Assembly: GCF_037038585.1 (NCBI RefSeq)
Contig: NC_092521.1
Coordinates: forward strand, 48,834,398 to 48,898,397
Length of the DNA: 64,000 bases
DNA from: Patagioenas fasciata
Taxonomy: Eukaryota; Chordata; Aves; Columbiformes; Columbidae
Direction of reading: 5' to 3'
Shown: positions 38,401-50,200 of the stretch, piece by piece
How the letters are laid out: each line of letters opens with the position of its first letter
How positions within the stretch are numbered: the stretch's first letter is position 1
Made by a program: the position numbers and the translations under genes
Notes under the pieces: model-generated
Databases searched by the model: none
The model's input: the letters and a program-made list of their open reading frames with translations, nothing else
What the model was told of the DNA's origin: nothing

Positions 38401-40540
38401 TAAAATTTTTCATATGTATTCTTTTGTAAGTTATTTTCTCAGCACTGCTGAGTACAGAATCTATGTGGGCTCAAGTCCCTCCTAACATTGTCAGATTTAT
38501 GCCTGGACAAACTAGGGCAGCTTTCACCTGTTTTTCAGTGCTATCTCAAGGGGTGTCTTCCTTGCCTTCTGTGCTTTCGACAGAACATTGTTTGTTTGAT
38601 TAGAGGTGGCACAGAGCAGTTTGCTCAAGGTTTGTGCCTGAAGCATTGCCTTTCTCTGTTTATGTGGCTACAGCCTTTGTCTAATCCTCCAGAAGATCTA
38701 TCACAATAAGAATGGTAGCAGTGACAGAAGCTATTAATGTTCTGGCTTCTCCATTTGGCAGTGATCTGCTCTGTAGATCAAAAAGAGCAGATATATGCTA
38801 TCTGGGGGAAAAAAAAAAAAAAAAAAAAAAAGGAAAAGCAATTATTAGTTTTGCTAAGGGTATTTGTTTGTGAACAAACAAATGGGTTGCAGGAGCAGAG
38901 TCTTCAAGGTGCCGAAGAACAAATATGTTGTCAGGGCAAAGCTATGAAAGCAAACTCAGCCCTGATTTGAAACAGCCAGCTCTAAAACTGGAAAGAAATT
39001 TGAGGTTTCTACAGGTGACTTTTGTAGCTCCTAGAACAACAGCAGAAAGGATTTGTATGATAGAAGTAGCTGTGAAGTAAAGGGCTGAAATAATCAGATA
39101 ATGACTTCACCAAATGTAGGTGGGAAAAGGGTGTGGCACGTTCAAGCCACATCAAGGGAAGCCACAGGTGCTTGAAACAGAGCACTAAAAAGGAGTTTTT
39201 CATACAGCAATTCCTAGCATGGGGGAAAGGGGTAAAAAAAACTTATGCAGAAGAATATCCTTACTTAAATTCTTTCACTGTGAGGAATTCCTTCTACAGC
39301 GTTGACAGAAAAAGTTGGTCTGTGAGTATATGAAGTACATGGTGGGCTTATGTGTCAAATAAGACAGTGTTGGGACTTGAAGTTTCTGAAATTGCTGCCA
39401 TGGGTTGTGAAGGGCATAGACTGAAAAACCAAATGCACCAATTGAAAGAGCAGAGTTGTATAATAATGACTGTATCCCCACTTAACTAAGCTCAACACAT
39501 AAGAAAGTGAAGCAAAGTTTGAAAACAAGAAAGGAAAACATCCAACCAGTCATTTTTCTTTTGCCATAAATTGTTTATGTCTCTTGGTATCCTTTATGGC
39601 ATGACTTTAGGAGAAGAGTGGGCAAGCATGAGAGAAACACCTGCATCTTTTATGGTCACCTGCATTTACCATAAACTGTGATCAGTAAGTACTTAACACA
39701 CAGGCATGACTTTATTGCTGTGTGCACCAATTTGCCCAGGGCAGCCTGAATTGATAGCGTTAGACATTATACTTGCTTTTCACTGGTGTAAACTATTATT
39801 TACAATCTCTTAGCAGAAGTTAAGAGAAAAGTTTCTGTCTGTGGTTTCCATGCCCAAAGTAGTTCATCAGATCTTGCACTGTTTTCTAATATTTAGAAAG
39901 ATTATCTGTTACAGTGTGTCCTGTACAGGCTGGCTGATCATCATGCCAAATAATTCTTACCCTGTTGCTGCATGGATGTATTACAGTAGATGTAGTTTCT
40001 TTGTGCATGATATTTTAACCTCGTTTTGCACTTGAACACATCCCTTAAAATATTTCCTATATTGCTTATGCACAGATTTTTTTTTTACTGCATGCAAAGG
40101 TGTAAGCCACTGGAAAAAAAAAAAAAAAAAAAGGATAATCTAGATACTTTGTTCCAGTTTCACCCCTGTCTTCTTCAAGCAACAGTTTATGCATTCTCTA
40201 GCAAAAGAATTGTGCCTGGAAACTTAGGCAACTTTTTTTTATTATTATTATGTGAGGGGCTGTTTTTTCATTGAAGCTTTTTCATGCTGTGGAGTCATTG
40301 GGCTCTTCTGAAGGTGGCAACTACCTGAATTTCCTCAACAGCATCTTAGTCTAAATTCAGTAGCTATTTTCAGTGGCCTTCATTGGCATTCCATACTAGG
40401 CTAAACTTTGAATTTAGCAACTTCCAACAAATAAAAAAACTCAGCTTCTCTTGTAACAAGGAAAATCCTAGTAAGGTACTAATAGGCATTTTAGATGGAC
40501 TGCGAAGTTGCTTAGACTTTTTTTTTTTCCTTCAGTACGG
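35451..40540. other. Intergenic region upstream of AQP4
   Basis: No gene supported. Contains an A23 tract at 38809-38831 and an A-rich run near 40113-40132. Distal AQP4 regulatory elements may lie here but none can be identified from sequence alone. Confidence 0.55.
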
Positions 40541-41260
40541 CGTGTCGCAGAGCAGAAAACCTTTGAGTTCTCCCCAACGTTGTGCACCACCCGCGGCAGA
40601 AGCACAGTGGGTTCGCTTCGGCCCTGGCTTCTTTTATTAACAAGTAGTCGCTAACCCCCCTGAATTCATCTGCATATTCACATGATCGCAAATGCCCGGC
40701 AGCCGGTGCTCCGGCGGCGCTTTCTGCAGCACCCTTGGCCCGCAGGCAGCAGCAGGTAGGGGAGCGCGGCGCTGGCCAGCCGCATGGTTTGGGAGCGGTG
40801 CCACCTCCCGGCCCCCAGCCCCGAGCCCACCCCGCCGAGCGCCGCTCACCCGCGCTGCCGCGGCTCCGCGCCCGCCGGGGAGGCATGAGCGACGGAGCGG
40901 CCGCTCCGCGCCGCGGGTGAGTGCGCGGCGGCGCTCCGCGGGGCGCGGACGGAGGGAGGGAAGGGAAGAGGAAGGGAGCGGCCCACCCAAACCGAAGATA
41001 ACTTTTTTGGGAAAACTTCGGGTGGAGGGGAGGGGGGTGCGCGGCTGCGGGAGGGGCGACCCTGCTCCGCGCTCGGGGGGATCCCCTCAGGTTATTCCGC
41101 CCAGGGAGGAGTGCGCAGCCAGGACGCCCTTGCTGCGCCGGCGGGAGGCTCGGGGGTGCTAGAGTTGGTCTACCCGGAGTTTTGCACCCGGGGGTGGCTT
41201 CCAGGGCATCTGGCAGCCTCACCGGTCCCTCTGCCCGTAGGCGCTAATGAAGCCTTTCAG
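40540..41260 (+). promoter_or_regulatory. AQP4: CpG island promoter of AQP4 long (M1) transcript
   Basis: Abrupt rise in G+C and CpG density, highest at about 40680-41160, in an otherwise AT-rich region. It contains GC-box-like GGGCGG/GGGGCG strings and encloses the M1 start exon. No clear TATA box near the exon; the transcription start site cannot be fixed. The CpG content also explains long open frames on both strands here. Confidence 0.8.
40885..40916 (+). CDS. AQP4: AQP4 exon 0, M1 start exon
   Basis: Encodes [10 protein letters not shown] plus the first two bases of Gly11, then a GTGAGT donor at 40917. Joining to 45014 gives G-K-C-G-R-L-C, which parallels human M-S-D-R-P-T-A-R-R-W-G-K-C-G-P-L-C. 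The splice places the internal start exactly at residue 23, as in mammals. The M1 start context has G at -3 and A at +4. The frame is open for some 50 codons upstream of this ATG but contains no ATG in frame, so M1 is the start. Known role: the M1 N-terminus limits assembly into orthogonal arrays. Confidence 0.93.
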
Positions 41261-44200
41261 TCGTCCTTGGGTTTTAACATTGGAGGTGCCAAAGAGGCCA
41301 AGAGGTCTCAGACCCCTCTCCTTTTCAACACCCTAAAACTTCGTTTTATTCGTCACTTGTGAGAGGCATCTGTGCAGAAATCCCAGCTCCCGCACAGCCA
41401 AAAAGCTGCAGTACTGGGCTCCCAAGCCTCCCCTTCCCACCTCCTCTAGAGATCAATGTCAGTAGCTCATTCAACATCATATTGGAAGATGAGGCAAAGT
41501 GGTTATAAGCAAAGCCCCGTGATCGTGCATTTGTTTTGTAACAGTAGCCTGTACCCTTCTTGCCCCCAAGCTGTCAAGTGGGTCCATTTGAGCTCCAGCC
41601 CCCTGTGCAAGCACAGGTTGGGGAGTGAGTTTGCTGCAAAGATGCCACTGTAAATAGCTGCCGCATGCACAAAGCTTCTGTGTGACAGCGGTGTTGTGTG
41701 GAGTGACGGGCTGCAAGCCCATGTCCAGGCTGGTTTATCCTTCAAACGAGATTAGTTAGAAAAAAGAAGAATTTAAAAAATACTGTTTGACTTTTGCACT
41801 GAAGCTTTTGTTATTATTTATATCATTACAGCTTTGAAGTTATAATCATGCCTGCAGCCCTGATGGCAATGTGACCTGTTAAAAGCCACCTTACATCTTA
41901 TCAGGCTCAGTCTACTGCATAATCTTGTAGTCCAGACCAGAAAATTTGAAGTGTGGCCATATGAAATTAATGTGTGACCATAACATGAGAGTGTCTTTCT
42001 GTCTTTCTGTTGTAGGTTGTATTTTGTATTTACCTAAGGCAACGATGAACTGCAACTACTCTAAAAATTTGTTTTGAAACCTTGATGACAAACCTTAGCT
42101 GCTGGAAAGTCACATTTTGGTTTCAGACTTGGCACAGCCGTCGCTCTCATCTCAAGACTTTAAATTAACTGCATGCTGAAAAAATAGTGAACATTGGCGA
42201 TGGTGTTGATTTCTAAGTTTCTGATAGTGTTTGTAAAGTAAAAAGTAAAAACCTGGACTCAGGGCTTGAACACAGTGTTAGGCTTTTATTAACATTTGTA
42301 GAGGGGTTTGTTTGGTTTTTTTTTTTTTTGCTGTGGGGAAGAAAGGTATGCCTTTTGAAAGAAAAATTTGGCCATGATAGTTGGGCATTTTGCTGGGTGT
42401 TGAAATTATAGAAACAGACTGCTTCAGAAAAACATGTGTGCATTAAAAATAGATGTCTAGATCACTAACTATCAAAGTGTGGCTGACAGTGTAGTTCTAC
42501 CATTTTGATTTTTTTTTTTTCCATGTAGCATGCTGTTTTAGAAGAACAGAAACTTTCTTTATGTTGATGAGCAAGCTTCTGTGTTTGATTTATGATGCTT
42601 CAGGCTTGCATGCAGCAATTCAGGGTTTTCAGGGCTGTAAATAAAATCGACAGAATTGATGGCACATGGTCTCAACTGGAGAAGCAGTATGAGATCTGCC
42701 CTTCAGAAGTGGTAACCCCTTTCGAGACAGGCCCATCAGCAGTTCAGTAGAAGGTGTGATCTTTCATATCCTCCCTGTGTCTCTCTTGCATATGTGCACA
42801 CACACAGAATCACTCTTAATATGTTCTTCCAAGATATTCCACAACTAGAAGGAGGCTAACTGCACAGTTTTGATATCCAACGCAAACACCCTTTTTCTGT
42901 CCACTTCTGTGGAATGAAGGAAAGTAGTTAATTTGTAGATCTCATTATTCTTTGGATACAGAAAGAGATAGTCAAACACACTCAGAAAAATAAGTCAGGA
43001 GTCATTATACCCCTCTTTCCCATGTTTCGAAAACCTAGATTCCCCTCATGATGCCCTTGATGGTTGCAAATTTTGCAGAAATCTGGAATATAACACCAGG
43101 GCTTGCATTTTGCTTATCTGCCTGTGTCTATGCATCTAGGTTTCTTTTTCATGGCCTTCAGGATATGCTTCATCCCTATATTAAATGTTCATCTGGGACA
43201 CGCCCTGAGAAAATGAACTTTTCTTAATACGGCTAAAGCACCTGTGTCCTACTCACGGCACTAAAATAATTATTAGTGAGGAAGTATTGAGGGTGTTAGA
43301 GGTAAGCCTTTAGGTTTCAGTGAGAATCTGGACATAGGGTTCAAGTGTAAGGACAACCAAATACCTGCGAGCTTCAGCATTGGCAGAAGCAATGATTTTG
43401 GAGTCAGTTTGAACAAAAAGTCAAGTCTAGATAGTTGGTCATTAACTGGCAGTTAATATGAGATCTTACAAAAACATCTTTATGTTTGTCTGGAGTTTGA
43501 CCCAAAATCAGAAGATTTTGGGGATGACTTAATTCTCTTGAGGTTCTGGCCACAGTTCTCTAGAAGAAGTCCAGCTCAAGTCTCTCAGATCGCTTCATGA
43601 GAACTTTACAACAGCCGTTTGTGGGACATAAAGTAATTCTTATTCTCATCTGAGAGTCTAGAGAACTGAGAGTTCAAGTGACCTATCCAAAATACACAGT
43701 AAATTAGCATAAGAAATGAGACAGAGCAACAAATTATTTGCTCCAGTCACAGGATTAAATTGCCTTTCCCTAATTCACTGCAACTGTTAAGAAATTCATG
43801 GGCCATTCCACTTGCAATAACTTGAAAAGGGCAGACATGCCTTTTATGCTTCTTTCTGATGTAAGTGGTATTAAATATGCATTGTAGCTCGGTTACCTTA
43901 GATAACTGAGCATAAATTCATCCATCTTCCACTTGAAATTCTGTTCCCAAATGTAGCAGCTGCATATTCTTTCTTTTGTTTTCTACTTTTTGGAGGGGTT
44001 GGAGGTTTTTTTGCTTTTGTTTTTAGAGAAGAATCTTGTTAGCATTCCTTAGAAACTCATTAAAATGCTTCCCTTTTGGCTTGTTCTCCTAATTTATTAA
44101 TACCACAAATAACTTTTCTTTGGTGACCCACTTTCGTAGGTATCTGAATATCTAGCAAAATTGTAACTCATCAGGAAGGCAGTGTAGACTAATAAATAGC

Positions 44201-47200
44201 ATCTCCAGACAGAGAGGAAAATCAAGACACTTCTTTCTTTGTTGCACAGAGTTCTGCACACCACACATACAGAAAATACTGCTCTATTCCACAGCTTACT
44301 TGGCACCCTTAGCCCAAAAGAAAGCACTTTATTGATTGCATGATTGATTTAAAGGTCAGAATTTAGGATTGCATCTATTCTCCTGGCTGAATTAAATTTT
44401 TACCCTACATCCACAGTGAAGAAACTGCTCTGTGCATAAATATAAATTGAAATACTGGTCTGTGTGAGTGTTCAAGCAGACTTTCTGTTATAGCACCCAG
44501 GGCAACCTCTCAACACTACACTTATCAAAACCATTAGGGTTTGACTAAGCTACTGCTTTTTATTGAATTATGGTACCCGCTTTGTCAAAAGTACAGATTT
44601 GCTTAGAAAAAGAGGATACCCACTGTTTTAGTGAGCATGATTGTCAACAGGCTGCTGGAAGTAGTAGGACTGAACAGACTCTAAGTCAGGCAGAAGTCAG
44701 CTAGTGCAGAGAAATACACTCATTTCCATAGTCATTTGTGTCAAAAGATAAAGAGGTTGCTTTTTCTGAACCGAGGCCATACAGACAGACTTAGCGCAGG
44801 GGGTGATTAATCACCTTGTTTCCTGCAGGCACTCAAGCGCTGATCATGTTTTAAGGGCAGCCTGCTCTGACAGTTCACGCGTCCGTGGTTGTCCCAGTCT
44901 AAGGATACTCAGCATTGCCCCTTTCTCTACAAAGCCTGCTGGTAGCAACACCCTAACAGGAGAGCATAAGGCTTATTTGGTGACTTCTGATGGAGCTTTG
45001 TTTTCCTTTTCAGTAAGTGTGGACGTCTGTGTAAGTGCGAGAGCATCATGGTGGCGTTCAAAGGAGTCTGGACTCAGCCCTTCTGGAAAGCTGTTTCGGC
45101 AGAATTCTTGGCCATGCTCATTTTTGTTCTCCTCAGCCTTGGCTCCACAATCAACTGGGGTGGAGCAGAGAAGCCTCTGCCTGTAGACATGGTCCTTATC
45201 TCCCTCTGCTTCGGACTCAGCATTGCAACCATGGTGCAGTGCTTTGGACACATCAGCGGAGGCCACATTAACCCTGCTGTGACCGTGGCAATGGTCTGCA
45301 CCAGGAAGATCAGCCTTGCCAAGTCTGTCTTCTACATTCTTGCTCAGTGCCTGGGAGCCATCGCGGGCGCAGGCATCCTCTACCTTGTCACACCGCCAAG
45401 CGTGGTGGGAGGCCTGGGAGTCACTGCGGTAATCTCTCCTTCTCCAGCTCTTGAATGAGACTAGCTTAGAGCCTAAGAAAATATAATCAGTGTCACAGAG
45501 AATACAGAGAGCTCAAGTAGAGATTTTTAGGAGTTTGCTGATTTATTTATAAAATCTAGACAGGACTTAAAACTCACCTTAGGATAGGTTTATGAAGCAA
45601 AGTATCTATAGCAGTTCTTTTTATAGCAGTTCTCTTTCCTAGAACTTTCCCAAATCTGATGACAGCAGGTAATGTTCATTTGCATACAGAATTTAAATAA
45701 TATATGCGAGAAATGCCATTTTCATGTGGGCTGGGAAAGGGGAAATTAATTCTATGCCATTATGATGAGGATTGAAAAAACATCAATTTAAAATGACATA
45801 CTTTTGAAATAGATTGTGCCTTAGATTTCAGCTTTGTTCTAGACTAATAAGGAATGCCATCAGTTAGCCCTGTTGCAGGACTTATTAAAAATGCACTTGA
45901 GCCGTACACTGCTTCATTTTTAATTGAAATTTAAATTAATTAAGTCAGGGCTAATTAATGAATTTATAATTGAATAGTAAATTACAGTGCTCCCAAGAAA
46001 AAAAATGGTGAAAGGGAAGTGCAGCATTTGCAAATCCCTGTGTAAAAATAAACTATACTTCTGGGGTCTAACTTTGAAGTTCTTGTTGGGTGTTACTATT
46101 AAGCCTTCTGTTCTCAGTCCAACAGTAATTTTCCATGGCCCTCAAAATAAAATAAAAATAAAAATTAATAAAACAAGAAGCGGAGAAAAATGTTTGTAGG
46201 GGGCAGAATGTGTATCCTAAAACTTCATTGCTTTCTTTCATTTTGTACCATTTAGAAATTTCTTTCATTGAAATACAATTAATGTATATGGTGGCTTTCT
46301 GATTTAAAAAATCACCTTCACTTCATCTCCGGTGTTTCTTTCCCTTCTTCCAGGTACATGGGGATCTTTCCGCTGGCCATGGACTCCTGGTGGAGCTGAT
46401 AATTACATTCCAGCTGGTTTTTACTATTTTTGCCAGCTGTGATTCGAAACGAAGTGATGTCACTGGTTCAGTAGCTTTAGCAATTGGATTTTCTGTTGCA
46501 ATTGGACATTTATTTGCTGTAAGTTAATGGCTTCTCTTTAAAAAAGAATAGTCCCCTTGTCCCTTTATGCCTACTTCAGAGGTAAATAGAAGCTGCTGCT
46601 ATAGCTTTGTAGCCGCTATATTCTTTATGGATCCATGCAAAAAACCTTTGGAGTAGCAGGAGGGACCCGCTTGGTAGGGTGTTGCATCAAAGGTTTTCTG
46701 CCTGTTTATGTGATGACTTAGTTAATTTTGTGATTAGACTCAGGAGAGTGATAATACTTCCTATCAAGCTTAGAAGCTGTGCAAAACCAGGGCATGCCCA
46801 TAGTACAAGGACTAGCAGAAATTTAATAACCATCGTCAAAATTTTAACAACAGATAACATTTTGTCTTTGCTTTAGATCAATTACACTGGTGCCAGTATG
46901 AACCCAGCTCGATCATTTGGACCTGCTGTCATCATGGGGAGATGGGAAAACCAATGGGTAACTCTGCTTTCATGCTTCATTCACCATAGTGGCAAACAGC
47001 TATGAGGACTTTTCATATATCATTTGCTTTTAATTATTTTTTCCAGTACATCCCATAGACACCATCACTGAGGAAGATAGGCGCTGACCTGCCACAAGCT
47101 TTGGTATAGTTCTGCTCCTCGCCTAGGACTGGGGTGCAGTATGCAGAACTTTGGAATAGCTTCTCTCTATTTAGGATCTGGTTTGTGGTGGTAGTAGCTG

Positions 47201-50200
47201 GGGTAGAAAGGAAATCGTACAAAAAGTTTAAAACAAAAAGAGCCATCCAGCGAGACTGAAAGAATTGAACTGCTAGTAAGAAAAATCCTCCAAGGCAGAT
47301 TGCAAACCTCCTGGTCACACTGGTGAGAAGTTATGGGAGTAATTCTGTTGGCTTCACGTTTCACCAGGTTCTGCTGCAAACCGGGGCAGATGTACAAAAT
47401 GAGAGTGGGGACCCTCTGTAAAGTGGTTCCTGGAGGAGAACATGCCTGGCAAAAGCTCACAGTGAGAGATGAAGGGGTCACAGTCTGGTCTTTGCAGACC
47501 ACACCAAATGTTACCTGCTTCAGTTTGAAAGTATCAGCTTAACTAGGAGTATTTGCGCAGGAAACAATTTGATAAACAGATTGTGAATGATGCAGTCATT
47601 TTCCATAGCATCCCACTATTAAACTTATTAAAACCCAATTCACATTTTGTAAGGGAGAGATGGATTGCAGCTCAGCCTTACCTAAATAAAGACAGGGAAA
47701 GCACTTGTAGGGACAATTTCCAATGCTAACTGTAAGAACTGCATGTTATAGTGCATGTAAGGATTTTCTTGTTTTTTAAAGTATGGAGCCCACATTGCTC
47801 CCACTGCAGCTAATAACAGAAATAGCATTGTCTTCAGGCCCTAAGGCTCCAATTCTGCAAGCACAATACCATGTGTAACTTGGTTCCCAAGAGTTATCCT
47901 ATTGAGGCAGATTTACCCAGTTATTAGTGAATGGCTTGTTCCTATGAAAAACTGCAGTAGTTTTTCACGAGATTAATTATCCATACTTTGATGGAGCCTG
48001 TAATTTATAACTAAAGCTGTAAATAATAAACAAATGTGCCATGGAGCAACTTGAAGGGAAGGTTTAGCTACTGTCCTGGTTACTTGGAAATACGGTCATT
48101 TCTTCTCCTTCAATGCAGTCACATTGGCATGCCGTTGACAAAAGCCCATGGGCTTCTGCACCTACTAATGTTACAGAATTGCTGCTTGTCATGCTGAAAT
48201 AGATACGTACTCTCCAAAGTTGTATCTGTTGGTTGTATTTGCTTATTAAAATTAAATACTCAGGTAGCTGACTGCTTCTTGGATTCTGCTGGATCAAAAG
48301 CCAAATTTGGTTTATTTTCAAAACGTGAGTCTGAGATACTGAATAGAACTGTTTGTGTGTACACTAGGTAAGGTTTTGTTTCCTAAAAAGTTCATTGTCG
48401 CCTTGGGTGAGAATGCAGAAAGAAAATCAGTCTTCTGTGTTGGTGTTTATTTTGTGTGTCATCTTGCAAATAGTCCATATATGTTGTCTACAGCTGACAA
48501 TAAGTTATGAAAAATTAGAGGAGGCCTCTTGTAAAGAGATGGATCACTAAAACTTGATGAAACTGTTTCATTTCAGAGATATGGCCTGCTTCTCAGTTAT
48601 CTTACTCCTGCTAGTTTAAAAACAAAGCTATGCCAGGGCAGCTATATGTTGTATGATACTACAGAAATCTATTTGACAAATCTTACATGACTCCACCTAG
48701 ATTTGTAGCCTTTTTTTTTTTTTCGAGAAATGTTATGGTTATGATCTAACTAAGGATGATGAAGAACCTGTGCTTTTTTGTTATGGGATTAAGTGTAAAA
48801 AATATAGTTAAGTCTCCCATAAAGAAGAGGGAGACTAAATAAAAACCACCACACCAGCTTCTTTCTCTTAACAGAAGATAGGGGTAGGGCAGCCAGAGAG
48901 GATGTCTGTGTGTCTATCCATGGGAGGTGTTCCTAGCTTTTTCTGCCATTCAGCTGGTCTTCTTGAGCAGGTTGTTAAAAAGACAAATAGGCCGAAATAA
49001 TTTTCAGGCATCAGGGAGGTAGTAACCATATCACTTTGACATGTCAGCATAGGTCCCTCTGCTCAGTGGGATCCACTGCCTGGCAATTCACCAAACACTG
49101 TTATGAGAGGAGTTTTTAGGGGGCAGCTGCACCCACGAATGTGAGGTGGTTTAGATGACAAGATTCAAGGTGACTAGGGAGAACTTCTGAAGGGGCTTAA
49201 ATACGTGTGTGAGAGAGAGACTGGGAGCAGGCAGGAATAAAACAAAATAAATAAAAAAGTGGCAAAGGACTATTGCCATATGTCGTGGTTGAGACGGACA
49301 AAGGACATAGACCAAGTTCTTCCAGGATGAAAGTAGTAGATGCCATTTATTGCCACAAGTGCATTTTTATACAGTTTTACCAATTAATGTCTCTCTTCGT
49401 TATTGGTTACAAGTTACAGCAGTAGAATCTCATTGGCTAATTTTGCTGTCATCAATGTTACTCTTCTACTCCCTTCTCTCTCACGGGTACATCGTTAACA
49501 TCTCTGGATACTCCTTTACAACCATCTTTCTCATGGGTAGGCCTTCATATCTTCAAGGCTAATTTCTGTTCCCATGCCCTCTGTCAGGGAATCCACGGAC
49601 GCACCGTAATCCCCCACAGCCATTAAATGCCTAAGATACTGCCTTCTGACCAACTTCATATGTGATTTTAGAGAAGTCACTTAATTGCTGAGTTCCAGGT
49701 CACTGTGTGTGAAACCTAGTGTAGTTACGTCTCTGCATCATAACCTGGTATGATAGCAGATTTCATCCCAGTTCATGGAAACAATGTGACCATACATTTC
49801 TGGAAAGCAGAATGGGCTTGAACAATTGGGCCAGGGTATTTTCAGATAGTTTTCTGGGTGAAGTTTGTAGCAACATGCTGAGACTCTGACTTCTTTATTT
49901 GCTTTAGAGCTTAGTGCCTGTATTTTTTCCACCTCTTCTTACAGGTGTATTGGGTGGGACCAATCATAGGAGCAGTCCTTGCTGGTGCTCTTTATGAGTA
50001 CGTCTATTGCCCAGACGTTGAACTCAAACGCCGGTTTAAAGATGTCTTCAGTAAGGCCACCCAGCCATCCAAAGGGAAGTACATCGAGGTGGATGATAAC
50101 AGGAGCCATGTAGAGACTGATGACCTGATCCTGAAGCCTGGCATAGTTCACGTGATTGATATCGACAGGGGTGAGGACAAGAAGGGAAGAGATGCATCCA

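Noticed and set aside
40512..41222. 236-codon minus-strand open frame and several other long frames in the CpG island
   Set aside because: Very high G+C suppresses stop codons in every frame. The composition is Pro/Arg/Ala/Gly-rich without a domain, and the plus strand carries the real AQP4 exon.
44803..45322. Overlapping frames on both strands around the M23 exon
   Set aside because: They are shadows of AQP4 exon 1 in other frames.
45048..45458. 136-codon frame including 10 codons after 45428 as AQP4 coding
   Set aside because: The last codons run into the intron past the GTAATC donor. Exon 2 at 46354 resumes the aquaporin sequence in phase.
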